Source of the DNA: a virus
Length of the DNA stretch: 21,417 bases
Virus record (IMG/VR): IMGVR_UViG_3300044825_000094
Coordinates: 1 to 21,417 of that record
Strand: one strand, 5' to 3'
Shown piece after piece: positions 13,548-19,466 of the stretch; the stretch's first letter is position 1, and each line of letters opens with the position of its first letter. The position numbers were made by a program, and so were the translations under genes. The notes beneath the pieces are model-generated. The model worked only from the letters and a program-made list of their open reading frames with translations, ran no database searches and was not told the origin of the DNA.

Positions 13548-13966
13548 TCATCGCCTCCTTCTGACCTGTTGCGACTGCGCTTGGCCACGCTGTTGCAAAA
13601 TGGCCTTGATGGCCGTGTAAATCGCTGGATCGCATTCAAGCAAAGCGTTAGGAGCTATGCCTGTAAGCACCGCAACGGAAGCGACCTCGTAAATGTCTCC
13701 GTTACGGTCTATCCATTTTTTGCATCAAGGATGATGTCAATGTCATCGTATTGATCGATGAACTCATCGCCGAACTCCAAAGTGGTCTGACCTTTGGCCT
13801 TGACTAAGAAGTAAGCCAAGTGCCAAAGGTCGCGCTCCATTTGTTGCTCGACCAATCGCTTACGCCATCCCTGTTGATAGTGAGCCTCAAAGGCCACTCT
13901 CGCGCTTGCAGTCAAGTCATAGAGGGCTTCTGAGCCATCCTTCTTGACTATCTTGATCTGATGCAT
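13548..13966 (-). CDS. Tail assembly chaperone, -1 frameshift product (G-T type)
   Basis: Reading 13966 to 13715 in the first frame and then slipping -1 gives a 139-residue protein. The first 84 residues equal the 85-residue chaperone below (less its last Gly). The next 55 continue WIDRNGDIYEVASVAVLTGI then APNALLECDPAIYTAIKAIL and end QSQQVRRRR, stopping at 13548. The 'LLECDPA.Y.A...IL' segment is the hallmark of the T extension of actinobacteriophage chaperones, so the second frame is coding, not chance. The stop at 13548 overlaps the next gene's Shine-Dalgarno. The product would bind the tape measure protein during tail assembly and is normally absent from the virion. Confidence 0.85.
13709..13966 (-). 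CDS. Tail assembly chaperone, G-type
   Basis: The unshifted 85-residue product begins MHQIKIVKKDGSEALYDLTASARVAFEAHYQQGWRKRLVEQQMERDLWHLAYFLVKAKG and ends DDIDIILDAKNG. This 'AFE......G........R...LW.LAY.....' layout is that of the small tail chaperone located between major tail and tape measure genes of long-tailed phages. AAGGGA precedes the ATG by about 6 nt. It is the first member of the frameshifting pair; the slip occurs six codons before its TAG. It is preceded by the major tail gene (18-bp gap). Confidence 0.8.
   Translation of the reverse strand: MHQIKIVKKDGSEALYDLTASARVAFEAHYQQGWRKRLVEQQMERDLWHLAYFLVKAKGQTTLEFGDEFIDQYDDIDIILDAKNG
13715..13721 (-). promoter_or_regulatory. -1 programmed frameshift slippery heptamer A AAA AAT
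   Basis: On the minus strand the codons GCA AAA AAT GGA TAG contain the heptamer A-AAA-AAT in the zero frame, a canonical X-XXY-YYZ -1 slip site. The -1 frame then stays open for 55 further codons with recognisable chaperone-extension sequence. A weak GACC...GGTC and CCG-TAA-CGG pairing lies just 3' of the site and might act as a stimulator. The site is exactly where the G/G-T frameshift of tailed phages is expected. Confidence 0.85.
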
Positions 13967-13984
13967 ATTGTCCCTTTTCAGTTG

Positions 13985-14392
13985 TTAGGCAGTTGCCTTA
14001 GTGATTGCAGTTACCGGAAAGGACGCCGAAACCGAAGCGACTCCATCGATACTTCCGTTGATTGGCGTCCAGTTAGTGATCAAGCATGACATCGAGTAAG
14101 AAGGATTCGTCGTTGAGACGGTTCCTGATACTGGAATGAGCTTGATGTTGAGCTTTGTTCCAAGCGCATCTTCGAAAAGTGCGTTGACGGATGAAGCCGC
14201 AAAATCATTGTAAAGTTCAAGATTGAGAGTCGAGCGTTCGACTCCGGTGATGGCGTTAGCCACCGAATCAGTCATCGCAGTAATATCAACGACATCCAGC
14301 TCACGGTTTAGACTTACGGTATTAACGAAAGTCGTAATGGTGTTAGTGGTGCCGACGACGACCGCGACCTTGTTGCCCATGAATATAGCCAT
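13985..14392 (-). CDS. Major tail protein
   Basis: This 135-residue protein begins MAIFMGNKVAVVVGTTNTITTFVNTVSLNRELDVVDITAMTDSVANAITGVERSTLNLELYND. The 'L.RE.D.VD.T...D......TG......T..L..YND' segment is typical of tail-tube proteins, and the rest is alternating strands with 'NYS.S..I..W.P..G..DGVAS.SASF', a common finishing motif. AAGGAG lies 11 nt before the ATG. MGNK a few residues in is a possible later start. It should form the stacked-ring tube. It is flanked by the terminator-like gene and the chaperone, in standard order. Confidence 0.8.
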   Translation of the reverse strand: MAIFMGNKVAVVVGTTNTITTFVNTVSLNRELDVVDITAMTDSVANAITGVERSTLNLELYNDFAASSVNALFEDALGTKLNIKLIPVSGTVSTTNPSYSMSCLITNWTPINGSIDGVASVSASFPVTAITKATA

Positions 14393-14411
14393 GAGATGTT
14401 TCTCCTTTTGG

Positions 14412-14822
14412 TCAGCCGATGAGGGTCACTTCATACCGATAACTGAGGTAATCGATATTCGCGACGGTAATCATACCGCTAGTCGCTTGCGTAACACGAA
14501 GCGTCTGAACGGCTCCGCTAAGTGTCTTATCAGCTTCGATAGCGGCTTTAACCGAAGATGATCCGTCTGATGCCAAGTAAGCATCAAGACGATCTTGCGC
14601 TGCCGATTCGCTCATGCGACCGACAACGACAAGAATGCTGCAAGTTGCGGAATCGAATCCGCGATTGAGTGTGAAGTCATAGGTGAGATCTAACATTCCG
14701 ACGATTGCGACTGCGCCATTGGTCGGGATATTAACTGAATCTGGCACGGTGTCTAAGCAACGCATTCCAGAGATGGTCGCCAAAGCGGTTTTAAGGTTAT
14801 CTCGCACCGTTGAAGGGTTCAC
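14412..14822 (-). CDS. Tail terminator-like / head-tail joining protein
   Basis: This 136-residue protein starts with GTG (the stop of the connector overlaps it as GTGA). It reads MNPSTVRDNLKTALATISGMRCLDTVPDSVNIPTNGAVAIVG, a short helix followed by strands, then 'TYDFTLNRGFDSATCSILVVVGRMSESAAQDRLDAYLA', and ends in LSYRYEVTLIG. The size, the place between connector and major tail gene, and a beta-sandwich-like helix at 'SAAQDRLDAYLASDG' fit the tail terminator/head-tail joining proteins that cap the tube. The family call is by position and pattern, not by a diagnostic motif. Confidence 0.65.
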   Translation of the reverse strand: MNPSTVRDNLKTALATISGMRCLDTVPDSVNIPTNGAVAIVGMLDLTYDFTLNRGFDSATCSILVVVGRMSESAAQDRLDAYLASDGSSSVKAAIEADKTLSGAVQTLRVTQATSGMITVANIDYLSYRYEVTLIG

Positions 14823-15448
14823 GCCAAAGTCTCTTTTCGATAAGCGCGAACGATAGATGAGACATCTCTGCCCATCGCACTCATACGGATTGCGCCAAGA
14901 TCGCCAAGTCCAAGAATGCCACCGGGAGCGTCTTTGCGCTTATAGAGGTCAGCCGTCAGGATAAGACAAGCGGTATTGATGTCATCTGGCACCGAAGGCC
15001 ATCCCCATCGAGCGGTTACTTGAACTCCCGGTCTTAAACCGTTGCCAAACAACCCGGGAAAGATTGGAAATGATGTTGAGGATGAAACCATCGTGAGCTG
15101 CGTAAAAGGTCTGCCTTTAGCGGCGGCGGTTAATGGATCAAGAATGTAATCGGTGTTCAAAGTCAAAAGGGTTGAGTAAGTTCCGTTACCAGCCTCATCG
15201 ATGGAGACTGAAAGGCTTGAAGTCGTGCCGATGTCATCGGTATAAACAAAGACATCCGAATAGGCGCGATACTGGCGAGCAGTCGCGGAAGTGTCAAGGT
15301 AGAAGCGACGATTGGCGATACGGTCGATGCTGCGAGACGCTGATTCGACTAAACCTTCGAGCAGCGAATCATCTGCGGTGTCGCTGACTGGAATAGATAA
15401 AAAGTTTTTTATTTCGGTGAGTGTTGCGTAGCCGTTAGTTATAGCCAT
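14819..15448 (-). CDS. Head-tail connector (gp6-like) protein
   Basis: This 209-residue protein begins MAITNGYATLTEIKNFLSIPVSDTADDSLLEGLVESASRSIDRIANRRFY, the classic start of phage head-tail connector proteins ('YAT..E...L.....D..L....E.AS..ID...NR.F'). 'GWPSVPDDI..A..ILTADLY' closes the family pattern. GGAGG with 9-nt spacing supports the ATG. It would sit beneath the portal and link head to tail. The final residues (MGRDVSSIVRAYRKETLA) match the usual C-terminal helix. It is separated from the capsid gene by 127 bp that contain two hairpins. Confidence 0.8.
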   Translation of the reverse strand: MAITNGYATLTEIKNFLSIPVSDTADDSLLEGLVESASRSIDRIANRRFYLDTSATARQYRAYSDVFVYTDDIGTTSSLSVSIDEAGNGTYSTLLTLNTDYILDPLTAAAKGRPFTQLTMVSSSTSFPIFPGLFGNGLRPGVQVTARWGWPSVPDDINTACLILTADLYKRKDAPGGILGLGDLGAIRMSAMGRDVSSIVRAYRKETLA

Positions 15449-15488
15449 GATCGACTTCCTCCAAGAAAATCAAGTCTGGGACACGGGA

Positions 15489-15563
15489 CATGATCTGCCT
15501 GTCATACGAAAGCCGATCATGGATATAACTGTCTCCGGCGCGGAAAGGTGGCACGCCGGAGAC
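15489..15563 (-). promoter_or_regulatory. Two hairpins after the capsid gene
   Basis: Immediately past the capsid stop, a perfect 10-bp inverted repeat (GTCTCCGGCG at 15531-15540 and CGCCGGAGAC at 15554-15563, 13-base loop) forms a strong GC stem. A second pair, CATGATC at 15489-15495 and GATCATG at 15515-15521, follows in transcript order. Neither is followed by a T tract, so the strong stem is more likely a 3'-end stabiliser or partial terminator for the highly expressed capsid message than a full rho-independent terminator. Confidence 0.55.
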
Positions 15564-15575
15564 AAGGTGCGCCGC

Positions 15576-16928
15576 TTAGAAGCTAGGCGCTGCGAGTCCG
15601 TTTCCCTGAATGCGAGCAATCGCGCCGGGGTACCGAAGAGATGTAAAGGCTGACATTCCGAACATAACGATGTTCAAGGCAACCTTGCCATTTGGCTCTT
15701 CGAACTTAACATAAGTCGGAGAGTTAGCTTCTTCCCAAAGATGGCACTCGTTGAGATCAACGACATAAATGCGATCTTGGTCAGTTGAAGCGGTGGTGGT
15801 GACATTGGCATCGGTGATGATTGGAAGGCCGAGCAACGAGTAACCGGAGTTACCGTATGTCGGAGTTCCTGCGCCTGTTCCCATCGCGTTTTGTGGATTG
15901 TAAGCCTGAGGCACAACCAACGGACGGTTCGATGAATCAACGCCGGCAAGGAAGAATCCAAGACGACGAGGATGCATGACGATTGCGTTTGGATTCGCAT
16001 AGATGGTGCTTTGAATCTGTTGAATCGCATCTGCAATCTTCGGGAAAAGACCTGCGACGGTTCCGGTTGTCGCGGTGTATGTAACCACGATGCCGGTTGT
16101 CATGCCATCAAGTCCGAGAGGCTGACCATTAGCGCCAGTTCCATTCAAGAGCGAGTCATCGAGCTTGGTGTGATAAGCACGGAGAAGATCGCTAAGAACG
16201 ATGCTCTCAATGTTTGATCCACGAAGAAGCGCTTGCTTTGAGATGGAGTTCTGACCTGCGATGGTATTGACATCGACTGTCAGAGTTGTGTCATCTGGAT
16301 CGGTTGAAGTTGCGGCAGTATTTTGTGAAGTCTGATAAGCAACCGAAGTTCCTGTGGTGATTCGGCTGATAACGACTGACATGCCTTGCGCTGGAAGCGC
16401 GTGCTTGCGTGCTGCGTCAGCGAATGGACGGCCAGCGCGTGCGAGAGGTGCGTAGAGATCTACGAGATATTGAGGCACGACCAATCCTGCGAAGGATGAA
16501 GTCGAAGCTGCTCGCTTCTCGACAACCATTTCGCGCATGTGGCGTGCGATGCGCTCTTCTGCATCTGGATCACGACGAAGGTGCGCGTTGATTGCATCGG
16601 AGAGGAAGCCCTCTGCGGTGCGCTCTGAATAAGTCAGCTCTTCGCGAGTGACTTTGAATGCTGCGGTTTCGCGCTTCTCTGTTGCTGGCTTCGCAGCATC
16701 TACCTTAGCTGCGAGATCGGCAGCCTTAGCGTTGCGAAGTTCGATTTCAGAGATTTGCTCAATACGCTCATCGAGCTTCTTAACTTCAAGGTTAAGAGCC
16801 TCGACATTGGCGAGTTCCACTTCGCTCAGGTCGCGAACCTCTTCGGCAGCGCGGTTGATGATGGACTCGACCATTGAAGTCTTGCTCTCTCGCTTTTCGC
16901 GAAGAGAATCAAGGAAGGCATTTGCCAT
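15576..16928 (-). CDS. HK97-fold major capsid protein with delta domain
   Basis: This 450-residue protein starts at MANAFLDSLREKRE. ATG 16928 has GGAG 7 nt upstream, and the longer frame to 17024 has no family match. Residues 1-110 are a charged helical delta/scaffold region (coiled-coil rich), after which RAASTSSFAGLVVPQYL begins the mature domain. Further features are GMSVVISRITTGTSV, 'IDAL..G..I..', 'LLNGTGANGQPLGL' and the C-terminal 'NIVMFGMSAFTSLRYPGAIARI'. The prohead protease of this phage should remove the N-terminal domain near residues 110-140; the exact site is not visible. Mature capsid would be about 310-340 residues. It is flanked by hairpin-bearing gaps on both sides. Confidence 0.85.
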   Translation of the reverse strand: MANAFLDSLREKRESKTSMVESIINRAAEEVRDLSEVELANVEALNLEVKKLDERIEQISEIELRNAKAADLAAKVDAAKPATEKRETAAFKVTREELTYSERTAEGFLSDAINAHLRRDPDAEERIARHMREMVVEKRAASTSSFAGLVVPQYLVDLYAPLARAGRPFADAARKHALPAQGMSVVISRITTGTSVAYQTSQNTAATSTDPDDTTLTVDVNTIAGQNSISKQALLRGSNIESIVLSDLLRAYHTKLDDSLLNGTGANGQPLGLDGMTTGIVVTYTATTGTVAGLFPKIADAIQQIQSTIYANPNAIVMHPRRLGFFLAGVDSSNRPLVVPQAYNPQNAMGTGAGTPTYGNSGYSLLGLPIITDANVTTTASTDQDRIYVVDLNECHLWEEANSPTYVKFEEPNGKVALNIVMFGMSAFTSLRYPGAIARIQGNGLAAPSF

Positions 16929-16957
16929 GATTTTTCTCCAAGTGTCTAGGAATGGGT

Positions 16958-16986
16958 GATTGGCGAGATGGTGCCGATCGCCAATC
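16958..16986 (-). promoter_or_regulatory. Hairpin in the capsid gene leader
   Basis: A perfect 9-bp inverted repeat, GATTGGCGA at 16958-16966 and TCGCCAATC at 16978-16986, with an 11-base loop, lies in the 121-bp gap upstream of the capsid ATG. It is followed by no T run on either strand, so it is not a standard terminator. It may protect the 5' end of the capsid transcript or be an RNA processing site. No promoter consensus was identified in the gap. Confidence 0.5.
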
Positions 16987-17049
16987 GAAGCAAGGTGCCG
17001 CCGAATGCGGGGTGTTGCTTGCAAAGTGTCGGGGTGATCTCCAACGCTC

Positions 17050-17589
17050 TTATTCTATATCTAAGCCGCGTAAATCTTCTAATATATCTCGCGCCTTATC
17101 AATGCGAGTTTCATTAGCTTTTGAAATGCGATTAGCCCATGACTTTCCGGCATCGCCTCCCCAAAGCGCCCATGCGATGCGACCGTTCGATGGATAACCA
17201 TCTTCGCCCGGACTAAAACCTTTGCCCTGCTTATCGACTTCGTGACGAGCAAAGAATGACACCATGCGGCGAATAGTTGCCAAAGGTAACTGTCTGCCGT
17301 TCGCAATATCGCGAGCGCGTGCCAAACCAATCGCGGTGCCGCCTCGACCGAACTCTCTTCGCCATGCCAAGCCTCGCCGTGCTTCGGCACGCATTTCGGC
17401 AGTCGGTGAATAACTCTCTTGCCGTTCAATGGGTTCTTCTCGGTTGCCATATTCAGCGATATTGATGGCGGTTAGTTGATCCTGCGCCTGTTCTTTTGTC
17501 TTATGGCAGCCGATAACCTCGCGAGTCGAATCCTTGATGACGGCAAAGCCTTCGCAGTCTGGATGATTATTGACTACCGAGTAAGGCAT
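17050..17589 (-). CDS. Conserved two-part phage protein next to prohead protease
   Basis: This 179-residue protein has two separable parts. Residues 1-48 (YSVVNNHPDCEGFAVIKDSTREVIGCHKTKEQAQDQLTAI) are a small beta/helix module of the kind 'GWAVVK....VVGCH.T...A..QL.A', often attached to phage protease or head proteins. Residues 60-165 (YSPTAEMRAEARRGLAWRREFGRGGTAIGLARARDIANG, then 'TIRRMVSFFARHEVDKQGKGFSPGEDGYPSNGRIAWALWGGDAGKSWANRI') are a conserved phage domain of unknown activity that I recognise from environmental phages. The gene starts in a TAATG overlap with the protease stop, suggesting equimolar production. It could be a head morphogenesis or DNA-related factor. No catalytic residues are evident. 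Confidence 0.65.
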   Translation of the reverse strand: MPYSVVNNHPDCEGFAVIKDSTREVIGCHKTKEQAQDQLTAINIAEYGNREEPIERQESYSPTAEMRAEARRGLAWRREFGRGGTAIGLARARDIANGRQLPLATIRRMVSFFARHEVDKQGKGFSPGEDGYPSNGRIAWALWGGDAGKSWANRISKANETRIDKARDILEDLRGLDIE

Positions 17590-18131
17590 TAGCCACGCAG
17601 CTTCTTTAGAATCTCCGATGCAGCATCTAGGCGTGGAGTGCTAGGGCGTTCTTCTGAACGAGTTCCTGCAACCATCGCATGTTCGCCGTAAGCGCCGAAA
17701 GTAACCAGAGACACTTCGGCAAGATGAGCCTTGATTCGTTCGATGACTCCATCGGTACGCTTGCGATTCTTCAACGGCATAAACCCAATGGAAAGTTGAT
17801 CGAGTGCGCCGTCTTTAATAAGTTCAAGAGCTTCATCGCCTTCGCGTGTCTTGCTCACCTTAAACTCGGCATAAAGACCTTTATCGGTTTCGCGAAGCAA
17901 AGTAGCACGGCCAAGCGGATAAGCCTTTGCATCATGGCCACGAAGAAGTTTGACGCGGTGCGGTGCGCGAATGACATCTGCGAAAGCGCCTTGACGAAAT
18001 ACTTCGGTCGTGTCGCTAGAGACGCGCATCTCAACATCGTAAGGGACGGCGATGCCATAAATGGTGCGGCCATCGCCTTCGGCTCGATGTTCGAATCCTG
18101 CGGTCAGGAATCTTTGCTCAAAGGTCTGCAT
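17589..18131 (-). CDS. HK97-family prohead protease (S78)
   Basis: This 180-residue protein begins MQTFEQRFLTAGFEHRAEGDGRTIYGIAVPYDVEMRV, the family's opening strand. Then come EVFRQGAFADVIRAPHRVKLLRGHDAKAYPLGR, with the catalytic histidine in LLRGHD, 'LIKDGALDQLSIGFMPL', with the catalytic serine in LSIGF, and 'EVSLVTFGAYGEHAMV'. These are the hallmark segments of peptidase S78 prohead proteases. ATG 18131 (GGAG 9 nt upstream) is chosen over the ORF opening at 18254, whose extra N-terminus is a shadow of the portal gene. It cleaves the delta region of the capsid protein in the prohead. It overlaps the portal gene by 14 bp. Confidence 0.9.
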   Translation of the reverse strand: MQTFEQRFLTAGFEHRAEGDGRTIYGIAVPYDVEMRVSSDTTEVFRQGAFADVIRAPHRVKLLRGHDAKAYPLGRATLLRETDKGLYAEFKVSKTREGDEALELIKDGALDQLSIGFMPLKNRKRTDGVIERIKAHLAEVSLVTFGAYGEHAMVAGTRSEERPSTPRLDAASEILKKLRG

Positions 18132-19317
18132 CTTGGGTATCTCCGATCTCTGACGGCTGCTGCTCTTCGTCATCCATCTCTGGCGCTTCTTCTTCGTAAT
18201 CCTCGGTCGCTTCATGCAAGGATTCAAGATCTTCGTATTCGCGAACTTCATCAATGGTCAAGAAGCCTGACTCGATTGCAATCTTATGCGCTTGGTAACG
18301 GCTCAAAGTATCCGTGCGAAGAAGTGAGTCATAGTTGAACTTTGCATATTGACCACGAACAAGAAGATCGCTCATCGCTTGCTCGATGCGCTCTGCAATC
18401 GGCTGAATCGACCATCGAACAAGTTGAAGGTTTTCTTGCTCGACATTTGTATAAGTACGCGATGAGTTAGGCGCTCCCAAGTAATAGGCAGGAAGGCCAA
18501 GAATGTTCGCAGCTTCAACAAGTGATTGTTGTTGCGCTTCAATAAGCTGACTCTCTTGCGCGTTACTTGATAACACTTCAAAATCTGTGCTTGCGTTAAG
18601 GACTGCCGGTTGTCGGTTGCGTGCGCTATACATCGCCATCCATGCAGCTTTCAAAGCATCGGCTTCTTCTTGACTAAGATCTGGATTCGTTGATTTAATA
18701 ACTGCCGAAGGTAAAACACCGCCATCAAAATAACGCGCCGCATATTCGTTGATTGCAATACCCTTGCCGAGTGCTTGGCGTTGCATTCCGATAATACCTT
18801 CGCCGACTAATGAACCGGGCATCGTGAAATACTTGATATGCAAAATCTCTGACTTGTCATAAACTTTTTCGTCAATGCGATAAGTGATTCGTCCGTCGTC
18901 AGATCGATTGACATGGACGCGACTTGCTTCGACTGGATAAAAGAACTCTGGAAGGCCGTTAGCTCCTGGCTCTCCAAGTACGGCGATGTAGTTTCCATGA
19001 ATCAGAAGTGATGCAGCCATCGCCGAATAAGTTTCCATGCGAGTTTCGGTCGGGACTGGACGATCAAGAATCTTTGGTGTCGGTTCGACGAGTTCGCCTT
19101 TGCGATATGCATGGATTGGAAGCGCACCCAAAGCATCTGAAATAAGTGTGACACCGCGCCAGATTGCCGGAATGCCTAAAGCTGTTTTGTCATCAACATA
19201 AGTGCCAGACCATGAGCCTTGAAAGAATCGACCGACGCGACCTAGTGAATCAACATAACCTTGCGATGTATAAACCGTATTAGGTTGCAGTTGTCGCTTG
19301 AATAGTCGTCCGAGCAT
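18118..19317 (-). CDS. Portal protein
   Basis: This 399-residue protein begins MLGRLFKRQLQPNTVYTSQGYVDSLGRVGRFFQGSWSGTYVDDKTALGIPAIWRGVTLISDALGALPIHAYRKGE, the classic HK97-type phage portal (PF04860) start 'A...PA.WR.V..ISD..G.LP...Y'. The body includes 'EIMHI..F..PG..VGEGI' (seen as EILHIKYFTMPGSLVGEGI) and 'AKAAWM...SARNRQPAVLN', then 'GLPAYYLGAPNSSRTYTNVEQENLQLVRWSIQPI'. The C-terminus is very acidic (EDYEEEAPEMDDEEQQPSE), which is common. It forms the 12-mer DNA channel at the portal vertex. It starts with a TAATG overlap after the small membrane protein gene. Confidence 0.9.
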   Translation of the reverse strand: MLGRLFKRQLQPNTVYTSQGYVDSLGRVGRFFQGSWSGTYVDDKTALGIPAIWRGVTLISDALGALPIHAYRKGELVEPTPKILDRPVPTETRMETYSAMAASLLIHGNYIAVLGEPGANGLPEFFYPVEASRVHVNRSDDGRITYRIDEKVYDKSEILHIKYFTMPGSLVGEGIIGMQRQALGKGIAINEYAARYFDGGVLPSAVIKSTNPDLSQEEADALKAAWMAMYSARNRQPAVLNASTDFEVLSSNAQESQLIEAQQQSLVEAANILGLPAYYLGAPNSSRTYTNVEQENLQLVRWSIQPIAERIEQAMSDLLVRGQYAKFNYDSLLRTDTLSRYQAHKIAIESGFLTIDEVREYEDLESLHEATEDYEEEAPEMDDEEQQPSEIGDTQDADL

Positions 19318-19466
19318 TAGAAGAGTCTCCGTTCAAGCGCAATACCAAAGAAAAGCAGAAGAAGGCCGCCTAATGATACCGCAAGCACGACATTAACCAG
19401 AGAAGCGGCGATGACGATGCACGCAGCACCGATAAGTTGAACGATGGATCCGATGTATTTTTTCAT
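19317..19466 (-). CDS. 49-residue double-span membrane mini-protein between terL and portal
   Basis: This gene is too short for a routine ORF cut-off. The protein begins MKKYIGSIVQLIGAACIVIA and is almost entirely hydrophobic, with two predicted membrane segments (about residues 6-24 and 26-43) around SLVNV and a charged end, ERRLF. The terL stop and this ATG overlap as TAATG at 19466, and this stop and the portal ATG overlap the same way at 19317, so it occupies exactly the gap between two essential genes, with no other spacing. That is strong evidence for translation, although the Shine-Dalgarno is weak (TGGAGCAAAAT-like, inside terL). The function is unknown; a membrane role during head assembly is only speculation. 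Confidence 0.75.
   Translation of the reverse strand: MKKYIGSIVQLIGAACIVIAASLVNVVLAVSLGGLLLLFFGIALERRLF

Noticed and set aside
16929-17024. N-terminal extension of the capsid open frame
   Set aside because: The 32 extra residues derive from the hairpin-bearing leader, do not resemble capsid proteins, and GGAG precedes ATG 16928.
18132-18254. N-terminal extension of the protease open frame
   Set aside because: The extension is antisense-free but lies inside the portal gene, is rich in Lys/Arg with no family match, and a good ribosome site precedes the internal ATG at 18131.
17679-18338. 219-residue plus-strand open frame opposite the protease and portal genes
   Set aside because: It is antisense to two firmly assigned genes, its translation has no recognisable domain and it has no supporting neighbours on the plus strand.
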